Assembly (NCBI GenBank): GCA_937902425.1
Contig: CALFNB010000372.1
Location: 1 to 39,320, forward strand
Origin: an uncultured Acetobacteraceae bacterium
GTDB lineage: Bacteria > Pseudomonadota > Alphaproteobacteria > Acetobacterales > Acetobacteraceae
Direction: 5' to 3'
DNA: 39,320 bases
Shown: positions 1-7,940 of the stretch, one piece after another
How the letters are laid out: each line of letters opens with the position of its first letter
Position numbering within the stretch: position 1 is the stretch's first letter
Translations under genes and position numbers: made by a program
Notes under the pieces: generated by a model
Database searches by the model: none
What the model was told of the DNA's origin: nothing
The model's input: only the letters and a program-made list of their open reading frames with translations

Positions 1-603
1 CCAGACCCCCGGTCGACACCTTATGGGCAGTCACCTGACCGTCGAACGGCGCGGTGACCCGCGTGTAACCGAGGTTGATCGCCGCTTGTGTCACCCCGGC
101 CTGGAGGTTCGCGAGGTTCGCCTGATTGCTGTCTCGCGCGGCCCGCGCCTGATCGACCGCTGACCGCGATGAAAAATCGCTCTTGCCCAGAGATGACTGC
201 CGATCGAATTCAACCTCAGACTGCGTGAGTTGCGCCTGAGTCGCGGCCAGCGATGCCTGGGCTTGTCGCAGGCGCGCCTCGTACGACGCCGGCTCGATGA
301 CAAACAGGGTATCGCCCTGCTTCGCCGACGCGCCATCCTGGTAGTTAATGGCCTGGAAGAACCCCTGCACCCGGGCGACAAGGTCGACCTGGTTAACCGC
401 CTGAGCGTTGCCAGTCAGTTCAAGATAGGCGTTACTTCCTCGTGCAGCGCGTGTGCGACCCCAACCTGAGGCGGCGGTGGCGGAACGAACGCATTTTGCT
501 TCTTGCAGGCGACAAGCAAGGGGACGGCCACCAGCGCGATGCGAAAGTGCCAGCCAAATGTCCAAACATTGGTTACGGGCAACGGCAACTCCTTCCTCCC
601 CAT
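1..603 (-). pseudogene. RND efflux periplasmic adaptor (membrane fusion protein), frameshifted and cut by window edge
   Basis: The ATG at 603-601 opens a lipoprotein-type signal peptide: a hydrophobic run (IALVAVPLLVAC) ending in the lipobox LVAC, then a proline-rich linker. The frame closes at 415. A second frame resumes exactly where homology requires, at about 430, with AYLELTGNAQAVNQVDLVAR. It stays open to position 1 through the typical adaptor parts: barrel-sandwich start (VDLVARVQGFF), alpha-hairpin coiled coil (QAQASLAATQAQL, SAVDQARAARD) and the lipoyl return strand (INLGYTRVTAPFDGQVTAHKVSTGG). Adaptors of this family link an inner-membrane RND pump to an outer-membrane channel. One base appears to be missing near 428-435, so this is a pseudogene or a sequencing error. 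The C-terminal part and any pump gene lie outside the window. Confidence 0.8.
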
Positions 604-756
604 CCGCCTGGCAACAATCGCGTCACCTTTGCACCACGACGCGGTTTAACGAGCCGATGACCGCGCCCCAGGCGCGCCGTCAACCGGGTCACGGATGAAC
701 CGTAATGGAACGTCTCTACCCTATGTCCAGCGTGGGTTTTGCTGATAAATAACCCC

Positions 757-1647
757 ATGGTCATCGTCTTTGGCTCCATTAACCTCGACCTGATCTTTCC
801 GGTACCGCGCATCCCCGGACCTGGGGAGACTGTGCTCGGTCCGTCAATCCGCATGGAACCTGGCGGCAAGGGCGCCAATCAGGCCGTCGCCGCGGCCCGT
901 GATGGTGCGAAGGTCGTGATGGCGGGCGCCGTCGGACGCGATAGCCTGGCGGCGAGCGCTCTGACCCTGTTACTCGAAACGAATGTGGATCTCACCCGCA
1001 TTGTCGAAACCGACACCAGCACGGGCTGCGCGGCGATCACCGTCGACCCGGAGGGTGACAACGCGATCGCCGTCGGTTCGGGAGCCAACCTGATCGCGCG
1101 CCAGACCCAAATCGAAGACACATTGCTGGGCCCAACGTCCACGCTGGTGCTGCAAATGGAGGTTTCGGCCAACGAAACGGCCGAGCTGATCCATCGTGCC
1201 CGGGCGAACGGGGCGAGAATCATCCTCAACCTCGCCCCCGCCGCGGCCATCCCAGAGTCCGCTCTGCGGGAGCTTGATATACTGGTGGTCAACGAAACAG
1301 AGAGCGCATGGCTCGCCAACCATCTGGGTTGCGCCGACAGCGCCACCGCGCTTCGCGACCGTCTCGATGTTGTGATAATCCGAACCCTGGGCGGCGATGG
1401 CCTGGAGGCCGCGACCGCGACGGGTGTCACAAGCATGCCCGCCCGCGCGATTATCCCGGTGGACACGACCGCGGCGGGGGATTGTTTTGTCGGCGTCCTG
1501 GCCGCTGCCCTCGATCGTGGCGCGACATTGACCTCCGCGGTTAACCGCGCGACGGCCGCCGCCGCACTGTGTTGTACCCGCCAAGGCAGTCAGAGCAGCA
1601 TTCCATCTTGCATCGAAACGGAAGCGTTTCTCACGCCGGACCTGTGA
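757..1647 (+). CDS. PfkB-family carbohydrate kinase (ribokinase-like)
   Basis: This 296-residue protein has the ribokinase/PfkB fold. The first PfkB signature, GGKGANQAVAAA, is at about residues 36-47. The NETE motif used in Mg/phosphate binding is at about 179-182. The second signature, DTTAAGDCF, contains the catalytic Asp near residue 242 and the anion-hole glycine. The family phosphorylates a sugar or nucleoside hydroxyl with ATP in the cytoplasm. Ribose, deoxyribose, fructose-type and nucleoside substrates cannot be separated by eye. The ATG at 757 is preferred over an in-frame TTG at 739 because homology begins at MVIVFGSINLDL. It is the first plus-strand gene of the catabolic cluster, 59 bases before the hydratase gene. 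It diverges from the efflux adaptor gene, so 604-756 should hold both promoters; no convincing boxes were found there. Confidence 0.88.
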   Translation: MVIVFGSINLDLIFPVPRIPGPGETVLGPSIRMEPGGKGANQAVAAARDGAKVVMAGAVGRDSLAASALTLLLETNVDLTRIVETDTSTGCAAITVDPEGDNAIAVGSGANLIARQTQIEDTLLGPTSTLVLQMEVSANETAELIHRARANGARIILNLAPAAAIPESALRELDILVVNETESAWLANHLGCADSATALRDRLDVVIIRTLGGDGLEAATATGVTSMPARAIIPVDTTAAGDCFVGVLAAALDRGATLTSAVNRATAAAALCCTRQGSQSSIPSCIETEAFLTPDL

Positions 1648-1706
1648 CAAAATCGGCCAGCCGTGGCAGGTTCCGGCATATCACCAAGAAGGGGGAAGCA
1701 CGTCCC

Positions 1707-2465
1707 ATGAACAACCAACAGATCGAGCGCGCGGCGCACATCCTCGTCCAGGCACGCCGTGACATGAAGCCGTTGAGCGGCCTGCCGGATGGGCTCAAAC
1801 CATCCACGATCGAGGAGGCTCATGCGATCCAGGACGCCGTCAGCCACCAACTTGGGAAATTGATCGGCGGCTTCAAAGCAATGGCACCGGCAAATGGCGA
1901 CCCCACGAGGGGTGTCATTTATGGCGGCACCATCCATACCTCGCCGTGCAAACTCCCGGCCTCAACCGTACCGCAATGCGGAGTAGAAGGCGAAGTCGCG
2001 TTCATGTTCCGCCGCGACCTGCCCTTCCGCCTCAGGCCCTATACCCGGAACGAGGTCGCCGCCGTCGTCGACGCCTGTGCCGCGATTGAGGTCGTGCACA
2101 GCCGCTTCGCCCAGAAGGCGCCAGCGTCGAACCTGGAAAAGCTGGCGGACTCGATCAGCAACGGAGCGCTCGTGTACGACGTGCCGCGGTCTGGCTGGCG
2201 CGACCTGCAACTGGGGAAGCTGAAAGTCACGTTGAGCGTGAACGGCAAGAAGAGCCTCGAACAGGTCGGGGGCCACCCCACCGGCGATCCGCTCGGGGTC
2301 GCGGTCGTGCTGGCCAACATCTGGCGCGCGAAGGGCGGCGTTCGCGCCGGCCAGTTCGTCACCTGCGGCTCTTGCACTGGCCTGAAGTTCCTCAAACCCG
2401 GCGATGTTTGCGCTGTCCGGTTCGAGGGCCTGGGCTCCGCCGAGATCACGTTCACCAAAGGCTGA
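1707..2465 (+). CDS. 2-keto-4-pentenoate hydratase / fumarylacetoacetate hydrolase-fold enzyme
   Basis: This 252-residue protein is of the MhpD/DmpE/DmpH type within the FAH superfamily. The usual N-terminal helical region (QIERAAHILVQARR, EEAHAIQDAV) leads into the metal-binding segment GVEGEVAFMF near residues 91-100. Further acidic residues lie in AAIEVVHSRF, and the GDPLGVAVVLAN helix and the GSCTGLKFLKPGD region follow. Family members hydrate 2-hydroxypenta-2,4-dienoates, decarboxylate oxalocrotonate, or cleave 3-deoxy-2,4-diketo acids from sugar oxidation. The ATG at 1707 is chosen because a purine-rich ribosome site (GGGGGAAG) lies about 9 bases upstream and the homology starts there. 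It is followed 23 bases later by the amidohydrolase gene, so the two are probably co-transcribed. The exact substrate is unknown. Confidence 0.85.
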   Translation: MNNQQIERAAHILVQARRDMKPLSGLPDGLKPSTIEEAHAIQDAVSHQLGKLIGGFKAMAPANGDPTRGVIYGGTIHTSPCKLPASTVPQCGVEGEVAFMFRRDLPFRLRPYTRNEVAAVVDACAAIEVVHSRFAQKAPASNLEKLADSISNGALVYDVPRSGWRDLQLGKLKVTLSVNGKKSLEQVGGHPTGDPLGVAVVLANIWRAKGGVRAGQFVTCGSCTGLKFLKPGDVCAVRFEGLGSAEITFTKG

Positions 2466-2488
2466 ACTAAATTGTCAGGAGCGAACCG

Positions 2489-3541
2489 ATGGCCGAGGCC
2501 CCCGCCTTCCGCGGCAATTCTTACCGCCACAGCGTCGCGCTAAACCGCTGGATCGCCCGCGTCCGAAAGGAGCAGGCACTTGAACCGGATCTGCCGATCA
2601 TCGATCCACATCACCATTTGTGGGACGACGACCGTGGCCCTTATTTGCTGCCTGACATCCTTGGCGATATCGGTGGTGGCCATAACGTAAAAGCCACCGT
2701 CTTCATCGAATGCCGAACGCACTACCGCGCTTGTGCCACCGACGCCGAACGGCCGCTCGGAGAGGTCGAGTTCGTCAATGGGATTTCCGCCATGAGTGCG
2801 AGCGGCGGCCATGGCCCCACTCGCGTGGCGGTGGCGATCGTCGGTCACGCCGATCTTCGCCTGGGTGAGAAAGTCCAGGACATCCTGGAGAAGCAAATCA
2901 CCCTCACCGGCGGCAGAATGCGCGGCATTCGCTGGTCCATTCCTTACGACGCGAGCGAGGTCGGCAAACATGTCTCCCGCTTTGTGGAGGAAGGAATTTC
3001 GCGCGATGCCACCTGGCGCGCCGGCTTCGCGCGGCTGGCAAAACTCGGCTTGACGTTCGAGGGCTGGTGCTACCACCCGCAACTCCCCGAGATCACCGCG
3101 CTCGCCCGCGCTTTCCCGGACACGACGATCATCCTCAATCACGTTGGCGGATGCCTGGGTGTGGGCCCGTATTCCAGCCGTGCGAAAGATGAGTTCCAGG
3201 CCTGGAAGCGCTCCATCGTCGAGTTGGCGACCTGTCCCAATATCGTCGTAAAACTCGGCGGACTGGGAATGCTGATTTTCGGCTTCAATTTGCATTTGCG
3301 TGAGAATCCGCCTTCATCCGAGGTACTGGCCACGACCTGGAAGCCATTCCTTGAGACCTGTATCGAGGCCTTCGGCCCGCGGCGCGGAATGTATGAGAGC
3401 AATTTCCCGGTCGACAAGCAGTCCTGCGATTACACCGCTTGCTGGAACGCATTCAAACGGATTTCCGCTGGCGCTTCGGCATCGGAAAAAGCCGCGCTGT
3501 TTCATGACACCGCGGCACGCGTGTACCGGATCGCGGCGTGA
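2489..3541 (+). CDS. Amidohydrolase-2 family hydrolase (TIM barrel, lactonase-like)
   Basis: This 350-residue protein has the PF04909 amidohydrolase-2 layout. The metal-binding motif DPHHHLWDD is near residues 39-47. A central strand carries the histidine of GWCYHPQL, and ILNHVGG supplies a further ligand. The C-terminal MYESNFPVDK contains the conserved motif that in this family often reads FGSDFPV. Relatives include 2-pyrone-4,6-dicarboxylate lactonase (LigI) and sugar lactonases that work without a beta-propeller. The start is supported by AGGAG eight bases upstream. In this cluster a lactonase would act after the Gfo/Idh/MocA dehydrogenases and before the FAH-type enzyme, but that order is inference. 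The Asp expected just before the ESNFP motif is replaced by the sequence YESN, a point worth checking in an alignment. Confidence 0.82.
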   Translation: MAEAPAFRGNSYRHSVALNRWIARVRKEQALEPDLPIIDPHHHLWDDDRGPYLLPDILGDIGGGHNVKATVFIECRTHYRACATDAERPLGEVEFVNGISAMSASGGHGPTRVAVAIVGHADLRLGEKVQDILEKQITLTGGRMRGIRWSIPYDASEVGKHVSRFVEEGISRDATWRAGFARLAKLGLTFEGWCYHPQLPEITALARAFPDTTIILNHVGGCLGVGPYSSRAKDEFQAWKRSIVELATCPNIVVKLGGLGMLIFGFNLHLRENPPSSEVLATTWKPFLETCIEAFGPRRGMYESNFPVDKQSCDYTACWNAFKRISAGASASEKAALFHDTAARVYRIAA

Positions 3542-3595
3542 GCAACTGAGCGTCAAGGACTTGAGGGGTGATCCGTCGACAGGCATGGTGAAGCC

Positions 3596-4468
3596 ATGGA
3601 ACCAGAAAAACGCCTCGATTATCAGGCCAGCATCGACCGGCCGAAACTGACGCTTCCGGACGGGAAGCGGGTCGCGGTGTTCGTAGTCGTTAACGTAGAA
3701 CGCTGGGACATCAACCGTTCCATGCCGCGTCAGGTGCTGACCGCGCCTCAGGGTGCATCAGTTACTCCCGACCTCCCCAACTGGGCCTGGCACGAGTATG
3801 GAATGCGCGTGGGCTTTTGGCGCCTGAAAGCCGCACTGGACTGCTTTAACATCGCTCCGACGCTCGCGATCAACGGCGCGGTGCCCACCGCTTATCCTCG
3901 CGTGACGAAAGCAGCCCGCGATGCGGGGTGGGAGTTCATGGTGCACGGCTACCACCAAATGGCGACACATCTGGTGGACGAGCAGCGTGCGATGATCCGA
4001 TCGGCGATCGATGCCTTGCGCGAGGCCGGTGGGCACGACCCGGTTGGCTGGCTCGCGCCAGGCCTCACCGAAACTCTGGAGACGCCGGATCTTTTGGCGG
4101 AAGCGGGTATCCGGTATTGCGCCGACTGGGTGATCGATGATCTGCCAGCGACGATCCGAACCGCACACGGGCCATTGCTGACGATGCCCTATAGCGTCGA
4201 ACTGAACGACATTCCGATCATGATGATCCAGCATCATCGCGCCGAAGAACTGTATGACCGAACGGTAGCCCAGTACGATCGGCTTTACGACGAGGCGGAG
4301 CGGCAGGGGGCAAAGGTCATGGGCCTCGCGGTGCATCCATATATAACTGGCGTCCCGCATCGAATCGGCTGGTTCGAGAAGTCACTCGCACATATGGCGG
4401 AGCGGCCTGGCACAGTGTTTTGGCAAGGCCGCCAGATCATGGACTGGTACCTCAAGGTGACCAAATGA
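3596..4468 (+). CDS. Polysaccharide deacetylase-family protein (PuuE-like CE4 fold)
   Basis: This 290-residue protein resembles the PuuE-like branch of the NodB/CE4 family, whose members include cofactor-independent allantoinase. It starts with a short hydrophilic segment and then RVAVFVVVNVERWD, where classic chitin deacetylases have the Asp-Asp metal motif. MVHGYHQMATHL supplies two histidines. GWLAPGLTETLETPDLLAEAG matches the usual R/APG..T loop, and a late histidine is in MGLAVHPYITG. Proteins of this branch often act on ring amides or N-acyl groups rather than polysaccharides. The start codon lies in a small hairpin (CATGG at 3584-3588 with CCATG at 3594-3598), with GGTGA four bases before the ATG. 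Its stop overlaps the next gene start (ATGA), which implies translational coupling to the alpha/beta hydrolase. Confidence 0.83.
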   Translation: MEPEKRLDYQASIDRPKLTLPDGKRVAVFVVVNVERWDINRSMPRQVLTAPQGASVTPDLPNWAWHEYGMRVGFWRLKAALDCFNIAPTLAINGAVPTAYPRVTKAARDAGWEFMVHGYHQMATHLVDEQRAMIRSAIDALREAGGHDPVGWLAPGLTETLETPDLLAEAGIRYCADWVIDDLPATIRTAHGPLLTMPYSVELNDIPIMMIQHHRAEELYDRTVAQYDRLYDEAERQGAKVMGLAVHPYITGVPHRIGWFEKSLAHMAERPGTVFWQGRQIMDWYLKVTK

Positions 4469-5280
4469 ACTGGGGAACGCTCAGCCGAGCGGAGCGCGAC
4501 GCCGCTTACGACAATCTCGGCGCCGTTCCGAACAGCATGGCATTTAACACCGCGCGGGCAGAGGCGTCCGCGGCATTTCGGGCAGCGCATTCCGGACACC
4601 TCGATCTTCGTTATGGTCCCAGGGAAAGAAACACCTGGGACCTGTTCCCCGCGTCGGATCCGGATGCACCGTGCCTGGTTTTTATTCACGGCGGCTATTG
4701 GCAACGCAACAGCAAGGACCAGTTCGCCAGCGTGATGGCCGGTCCGTACGCGATGGGCTGGTCAGCGGCTTTGCCTGGTCACACGCTGGCTCCCGACGCA
4801 TCGCTCACCGACATCGCCGCCGAGATCAACGCGGCGCTGGATTGGCTGGCCGCCAATGGCAGAGCACACGGCATCAAAGGGCCTGTCATACTCTCGGGCT
4901 GGTCAGCGGGAGGGCATTTGACCGCGCTGTGCCTTGGTCATCCTCTCATTCACGCGGGCCTCGCCATTTCCGGCATTTTTGAACTGGGACCACTGCGAGA
5001 CACCAACCTCAACCAGAAACTTCGTCTGACCGACGATGAGATCGCGACGTTGTCGCCGTTGCGTCTGCCGATGGTCAACAAGCCGTTGGCGATCACCTAC
5101 GGCACCGCCGAATTGCCACCCCTCGTCGCGGACAGCCGAGACCTGCACGCACGGCGCTCGGCCACGCATCTCCCCGGAGCACTCATTCCGGTGCCAGGTC
5201 GAAACCACTTTACCATCGTCCATGAGCTTCAGGACGAACGCGGAATTCTGACCCGGTACCTACCAACATTGCTGGACTGA
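4465..5280 (+). CDS. Alpha/beta hydrolase, kynurenine-formamidase-like
   Basis: This is a 271-residue alpha/beta hydrolase. The oxyanion-hole motif HGGYW is at about residues 75-79, the form typical of kynurenine formamidase and related esterases. The nucleophile elbow GWSAGGH places Ser at about 147. The catalytic His is probably in GRNHFTIVHE near the C terminus. No signal peptide is seen, so it should be cytoplasmic. The ATG at 4465 overlaps the stop of the deacetylase-family gene by four bases, so the pair is translationally coupled. Together they could hydrolyse successive amide or ester bonds of one substrate; this is inference. The gene faces the CinA-domain gene across a 70-base gap rich in CGC repeats, with no clear terminator. 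Confidence 0.85.
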   Translation: MNWGTLSRAERDAAYDNLGAVPNSMAFNTARAEASAAFRAAHSGHLDLRYGPRERNTWDLFPASDPDAPCLVFIHGGYWQRNSKDQFASVMAGPYAMGWSAALPGHTLAPDASLTDIAAEINAALDWLAANGRAHGIKGPVILSGWSAGGHLTALCLGHPLIHAGLAISGIFELGPLRDTNLNQKLRLTDDEIATLSPLRLPMVNKPLAITYGTAELPPLVADSRDLHARRSATHLPGALIPVPGRNHFTIVHELQDERGILTRYLPTLLD

Positions 5281-5350
5281 CGCCGCCGCCGCCGTCCCGA
5301 CGAGGCTCGCCGGTACGCTTCGACGGACATCGCCAGCCGATCGCCCGTGA

Positions 5351-5836
5351 TCAGCCCAGGGCTTCGGCGAGAAGTTGGAGCGCCCGGTCGGAGAAGGCGC
5401 GCATGTTCGCCACCCGATCCCCATCCCCGGTCTCCAACGTGATTGCCTTCGAAAAACCCGGACCTGTCACGGCGATGCAGGTGTGCCCGGCCTTATCGCC
5501 GTATCGATTGCCAGTAGGGCCGGTCGCGCCGGTCTCGCCCAGGCCCCAGGTCGCGCTCAGCCGCTCGCGCACGGTGTTCGCCAGCAATAAAGCATAAGGT
5601 TCCGTCGAAGCACGTTCGATCGGCGGCGGTAACGGGTTGGGGATATCAAGAAAGCCGGCGCGTGCGTAAGCAGTGTAAATCACGCTGCCACCGCGGAAGT
5701 ACACCGATGCGCCGGCGACCGACAACAGCGCGGCCGAAATCAGCCCCCCTGTCGAAGACTCGGCGATCGCGATCGTTTGGTCACGCGCTTTCAGACGGGC
5801 GCCGATTTTTTCGGCCAACGGCAGCAGGCTTTGCAT
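5351..5836 (-). CDS. CinA C-terminal domain protein (nicotinamide-nucleotide amidase, PncC-like)
   Basis: This 161-residue protein consists only of the CinA C-terminal domain, the usual length for stand-alone PncC proteins. Diagnostic parts are the N-terminal helix LAEKIGARLKARDQTIAIAE, the SSTGGLISAALLS catalytic loop, a GGSVIYT strand and the GETGATGPTGNRYGDKAGH segment. PncC deamidates NMN to NaMN in pyridine-nucleotide recycling. The first glycine-rich stretch is followed by a Y-FRGGSV region as in other family members. The gene sits three bases downstream of the Gfo/Idh/MocA gene at 5840-6832, so it is the last gene of a minus-strand operon of two dehydrogenases plus this enzyme. A link with NAD-dependent dehydrogenases is plausible but not shown. 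Confidence 0.85.
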   Translation of the reverse strand: MQSLLPLAEKIGARLKARDQTIAIAESSTGGLISAALLSVAGASVYFRGGSVIYTAYARAGFLDIPNPLPPPIERASTEPYALLLANTVRERLSATWGLGETGATGPTGNRYGDKAGHTCIAVTGPGFSKAITLETGDGDRVANMRAFSDRALQLLAEALG

Positions 5837-5839
5837 TGT

Positions 5840-6832
5840 TCACACTCCCTTGTTGATGATGGCGTCGATGACACGTTGTGTCGCGAGAGCTTCCTCCCCG
5901 GGGATGGCCGGATCGCGCCCCTGTTCGATCGCGTCGAGGAAATCACTGATCACGGCTTTGTGAGGCTCGTGCGAAAACGCCATGAAGCCGGAGCCGCTGC
6001 CGGAGCCAACAGTCTCCCGGACCACGTCCTCGGTCCCGTCCAGGAACGACACAACCAGGTTACCGCCGTCCATCCGCGCGACGCCTTTCGCACCGATCAC
6101 CATGATCTGTTCGGGACCTCCCGGGAACGCGGCGACGGTGGCGGTAATCGTGCCCGGGGCACCATTGCCAAGCCGGACCAAGGCGGTGGCGTAATCCTCG
6201 GTCTCCATCCGGTGCAGCGACGTCGTGCGCACGATCGCCGCGTCGACCGAGCCAATGCCCACGCACCAATGGAACAAATCCAGCGTGTGGATAGCCTGGA
6301 TCAGCAGCACGCCGCCACCATCACGGGCCTTCACCCCGCGTCCAGGCTCGTCATAATACGCCTGCGGCCGCCACCACGGTACCGTCATCGTGGCGGCCTG
6401 AACCTCACCCAGCGCATTGGTCTCCAGCAACGCTTTCAGACGCTGGCTCGCGGCACGGAAGCGAAGTTGCAGCATCACCGCCAGCCGGCGATCGGCGCGG
6501 CGGCCGGCGGCGACCAGGCATTCGGCGCGCTCCACTGTGGTGTCCAATGGCTTTTCGCATAAGACGTGTTTACCCGCGGCGAAGGCGGCCTCGGCGATCT
6601 CCAGATGTGAATCGGTTGGCGTCAGGATCGAGATCGCATCAACGCGCGGATCAGCGATCGCCGCGGCCGCATCATCGCTGGTTAAGAAACCGTACCGCTC
6701 CGCCGCGACCCGGCGCTGCTCGGCGTTCCTGGCCACCGCACGGACCACGCGCACCCGATTGGCCAGGTCCAGCACCGCTTTCGCGTGCGGTGCCAGCGCA
6801 TTGCCGAGGCCGATGATGGCGAGGCCGATCAC
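5840..6832 (-). CDS. Gfo/Idh/MocA-family oxidoreductase
   Basis: This 330-residue NAD(P)-dependent dehydrogenase has a Rossmann N terminus (AIIGLGNALAPHAKA, a variant of GxGxxG). The family motif EKPLD occurs in HVLCEKPLDTT at about residue 92, and the C-terminal alpha/beta domain holds GGGVLLIQAIHTLDLFHW with the usual catalytic His. These enzymes oxidise or reduce sugars, inositols and amino-sugars. The likely start is GTG at 6832, whose last two bases overlap the TGA stop of the upstream dehydrogenase. An ATG further upstream would add about 20 residues without homology. The paired dehydrogenases are therefore translationally coupled. The third position of the nucleotide motif is GLGNA rather than GxGxxG, which is tolerated in several family branches. 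Confidence 0.87.
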   Translation of the reverse strand: MIGLAIIGLGNALAPHAKAVLDLANRVRVVRAVARNAEQRRVAAERYGFLTSDDAAAAIADPRVDAISILTPTDSHLEIAEAAFAAGKHVLCEKPLDTTVERAECLVAAGRRADRRLAVMLQLRFRAASQRLKALLETNALGEVQAATMTVPWWRPQAYYDEPGRGVKARDGGGVLLIQAIHTLDLFHWCVGIGSVDAAIVRTTSLHRMETEDYATALVRLGNGAPGTITATVAAFPGGPEQIMVIGAKGVARMDGGNLVVSFLDGTEDVVRETVGSGSGSGFMAFSHEPHKAVISDFLDAIEQGRDPAIPGEEALATQRVIDAIINKGV

Positions 6833-7842
6833 GGCCGGCGTACCGCGACATATCGTTTCGCATTGGCTTGCGCCCGCAGCGCCATGCGGCACACGGTAAA
6901 CACCGGCTCCTGGGGCAATGCCGCGAAATCCCGCGTACGCACGGCGGCCACGACGTCACGATAATAGCTTACCGGAAGCAGGCTGCAATCCAGATAGCGG
7001 GTGCGGTCCTTGCCCGCGACAAACATGTGGTTCGATCCGGGCCGGCCCCCTATGTCGAGGTTTTTCCGCAATTCCAGCGTGCCCTCGGTGCCGATCAAAA
7101 ACAGCCGCCCGTCGCCCCAGGTCGGCAATCCATCCGGCGTGAACCAATCGACGCGGCAATAGCCACGCACCGACGGCGTCCGCAGGGTGATTTCAGCAAA
7201 ATCCTCGAACCCCTCTGGTTCGGTGCCGAAAGCGCCGATCGTGCTGGATTCGATTTCCGCCTCCGAGACGTCCGCCAACGCCAGGAACTGATCGATCGAA
7301 TGTACGCCGATATCGTTGATGATCCCGCCATACGCCGGCCGATCGAAGAACCAGGCCGGACGCAGCGCGCGATTGAGCCTGTGAGGTGCCATGCTCACTA
7401 CCTGAACCAATCGCCCAAGCTCACCTGAACGCACCACACGCACGGCTTCCTGGATCGCCGGGGACGTCACACGCCCAACGCAAACCGACCATAATCGCCC
7501 GGTGTCGTGAACCGCGCGCCTGACCGCGTCCAGTTGCTCCAGCGTGGTCACACCTGGCTTGTCCGACACCACATCCTTACCACGCCGCATCGCCTCGATC
7601 GCCAAGGCGGCACGGTCACACGGCACTGCCGACAGGACAATGAAATCGACGGTCGGATCATCAAGCAAACGTTCCCGGGATACTTCCGGGACACGCGGGA
7701 AGCGCTTGCCAAACCCCGCCAGGACGTGCGGATCCGTGGTGTCGGAATTATACCCAACACACTCAGCACCCGCCGTCAGCAGCCCTTCGGTCATGTCATA
7801 GACATGCCGGTGGTCCAATCCGATCGCGGCGAAGCGAGCCAT
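6829..7842 (-). CDS. Gfo/Idh/MocA-family oxidoreductase, divergent member
   Basis: This 337-residue protein has the Gfo/Idh/MocA two-domain layout. The N terminus is [17 protein letters not shown], where the usual GxGxxG is replaced by GLDHRH, a feature of one branch of the family. The second-domain lysine motif is VVSDKPG in place of EKP. Later landmarks are [18 protein letters not shown] (catalytic His region) and [10 protein letters not shown]. The ATG at 7842 is chosen because GAGAGGAG lies just upstream; a longer reading to 7896 lacks homology. It overlaps the second dehydrogenase by a GTGA junction. It diverges from the SDR gene across 98 bases. The two dehydrogenases are not close copies, so they may catalyse successive or opposite oxidation steps. 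Confidence 0.85.
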   Translation of the reverse strand: MARFAAIGLDHRHVYDMTEGLLTAGAECVGYNSDTTDPHVLAGFGKRFPRVPEVSRERLLDDPTVDFIVLSAVPCDRAALAIEAMRRGKDVVSDKPGVTTLEQLDAVRRAVHDTGRLWSVCVGRVTSPAIQEAVRVVRSGELGRLVQVVSMAPHRLNRALRPAWFFDRPAYGGIINDIGVHSIDQFLALADVSEAEIESSTIGAFGTEPEGFEDFAEITLRTPSVRGYCRVDWFTPDGLPTWGDGRLFLIGTEGTLELRKNLDIGGRPGSNHMFVAGKDRTRYLDCSLLPVSYYRDVVAAVRTRDFAALPQEPVFTVCRMALRAQANAKRYVAVRRP

Positions 7843-7940
7843 GGCGTCTCCTCTCGGACCCGCAGGCTCGCACCATCTTCCACCTCTCGCAACCAAGGTC
7901 CAGAATGGGCCGGATACCCATTGGCAAGGGAGAAAACACC

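Noticed and set aside
5281-5350. CGCCGCCGCCGCC run between the convergent alpha/beta hydrolase and CinA-domain genes
   Set aside because: A short triplet run in GC-rich DNA. No stem with a T-run, so it is not a convincing terminator or functional repeat.
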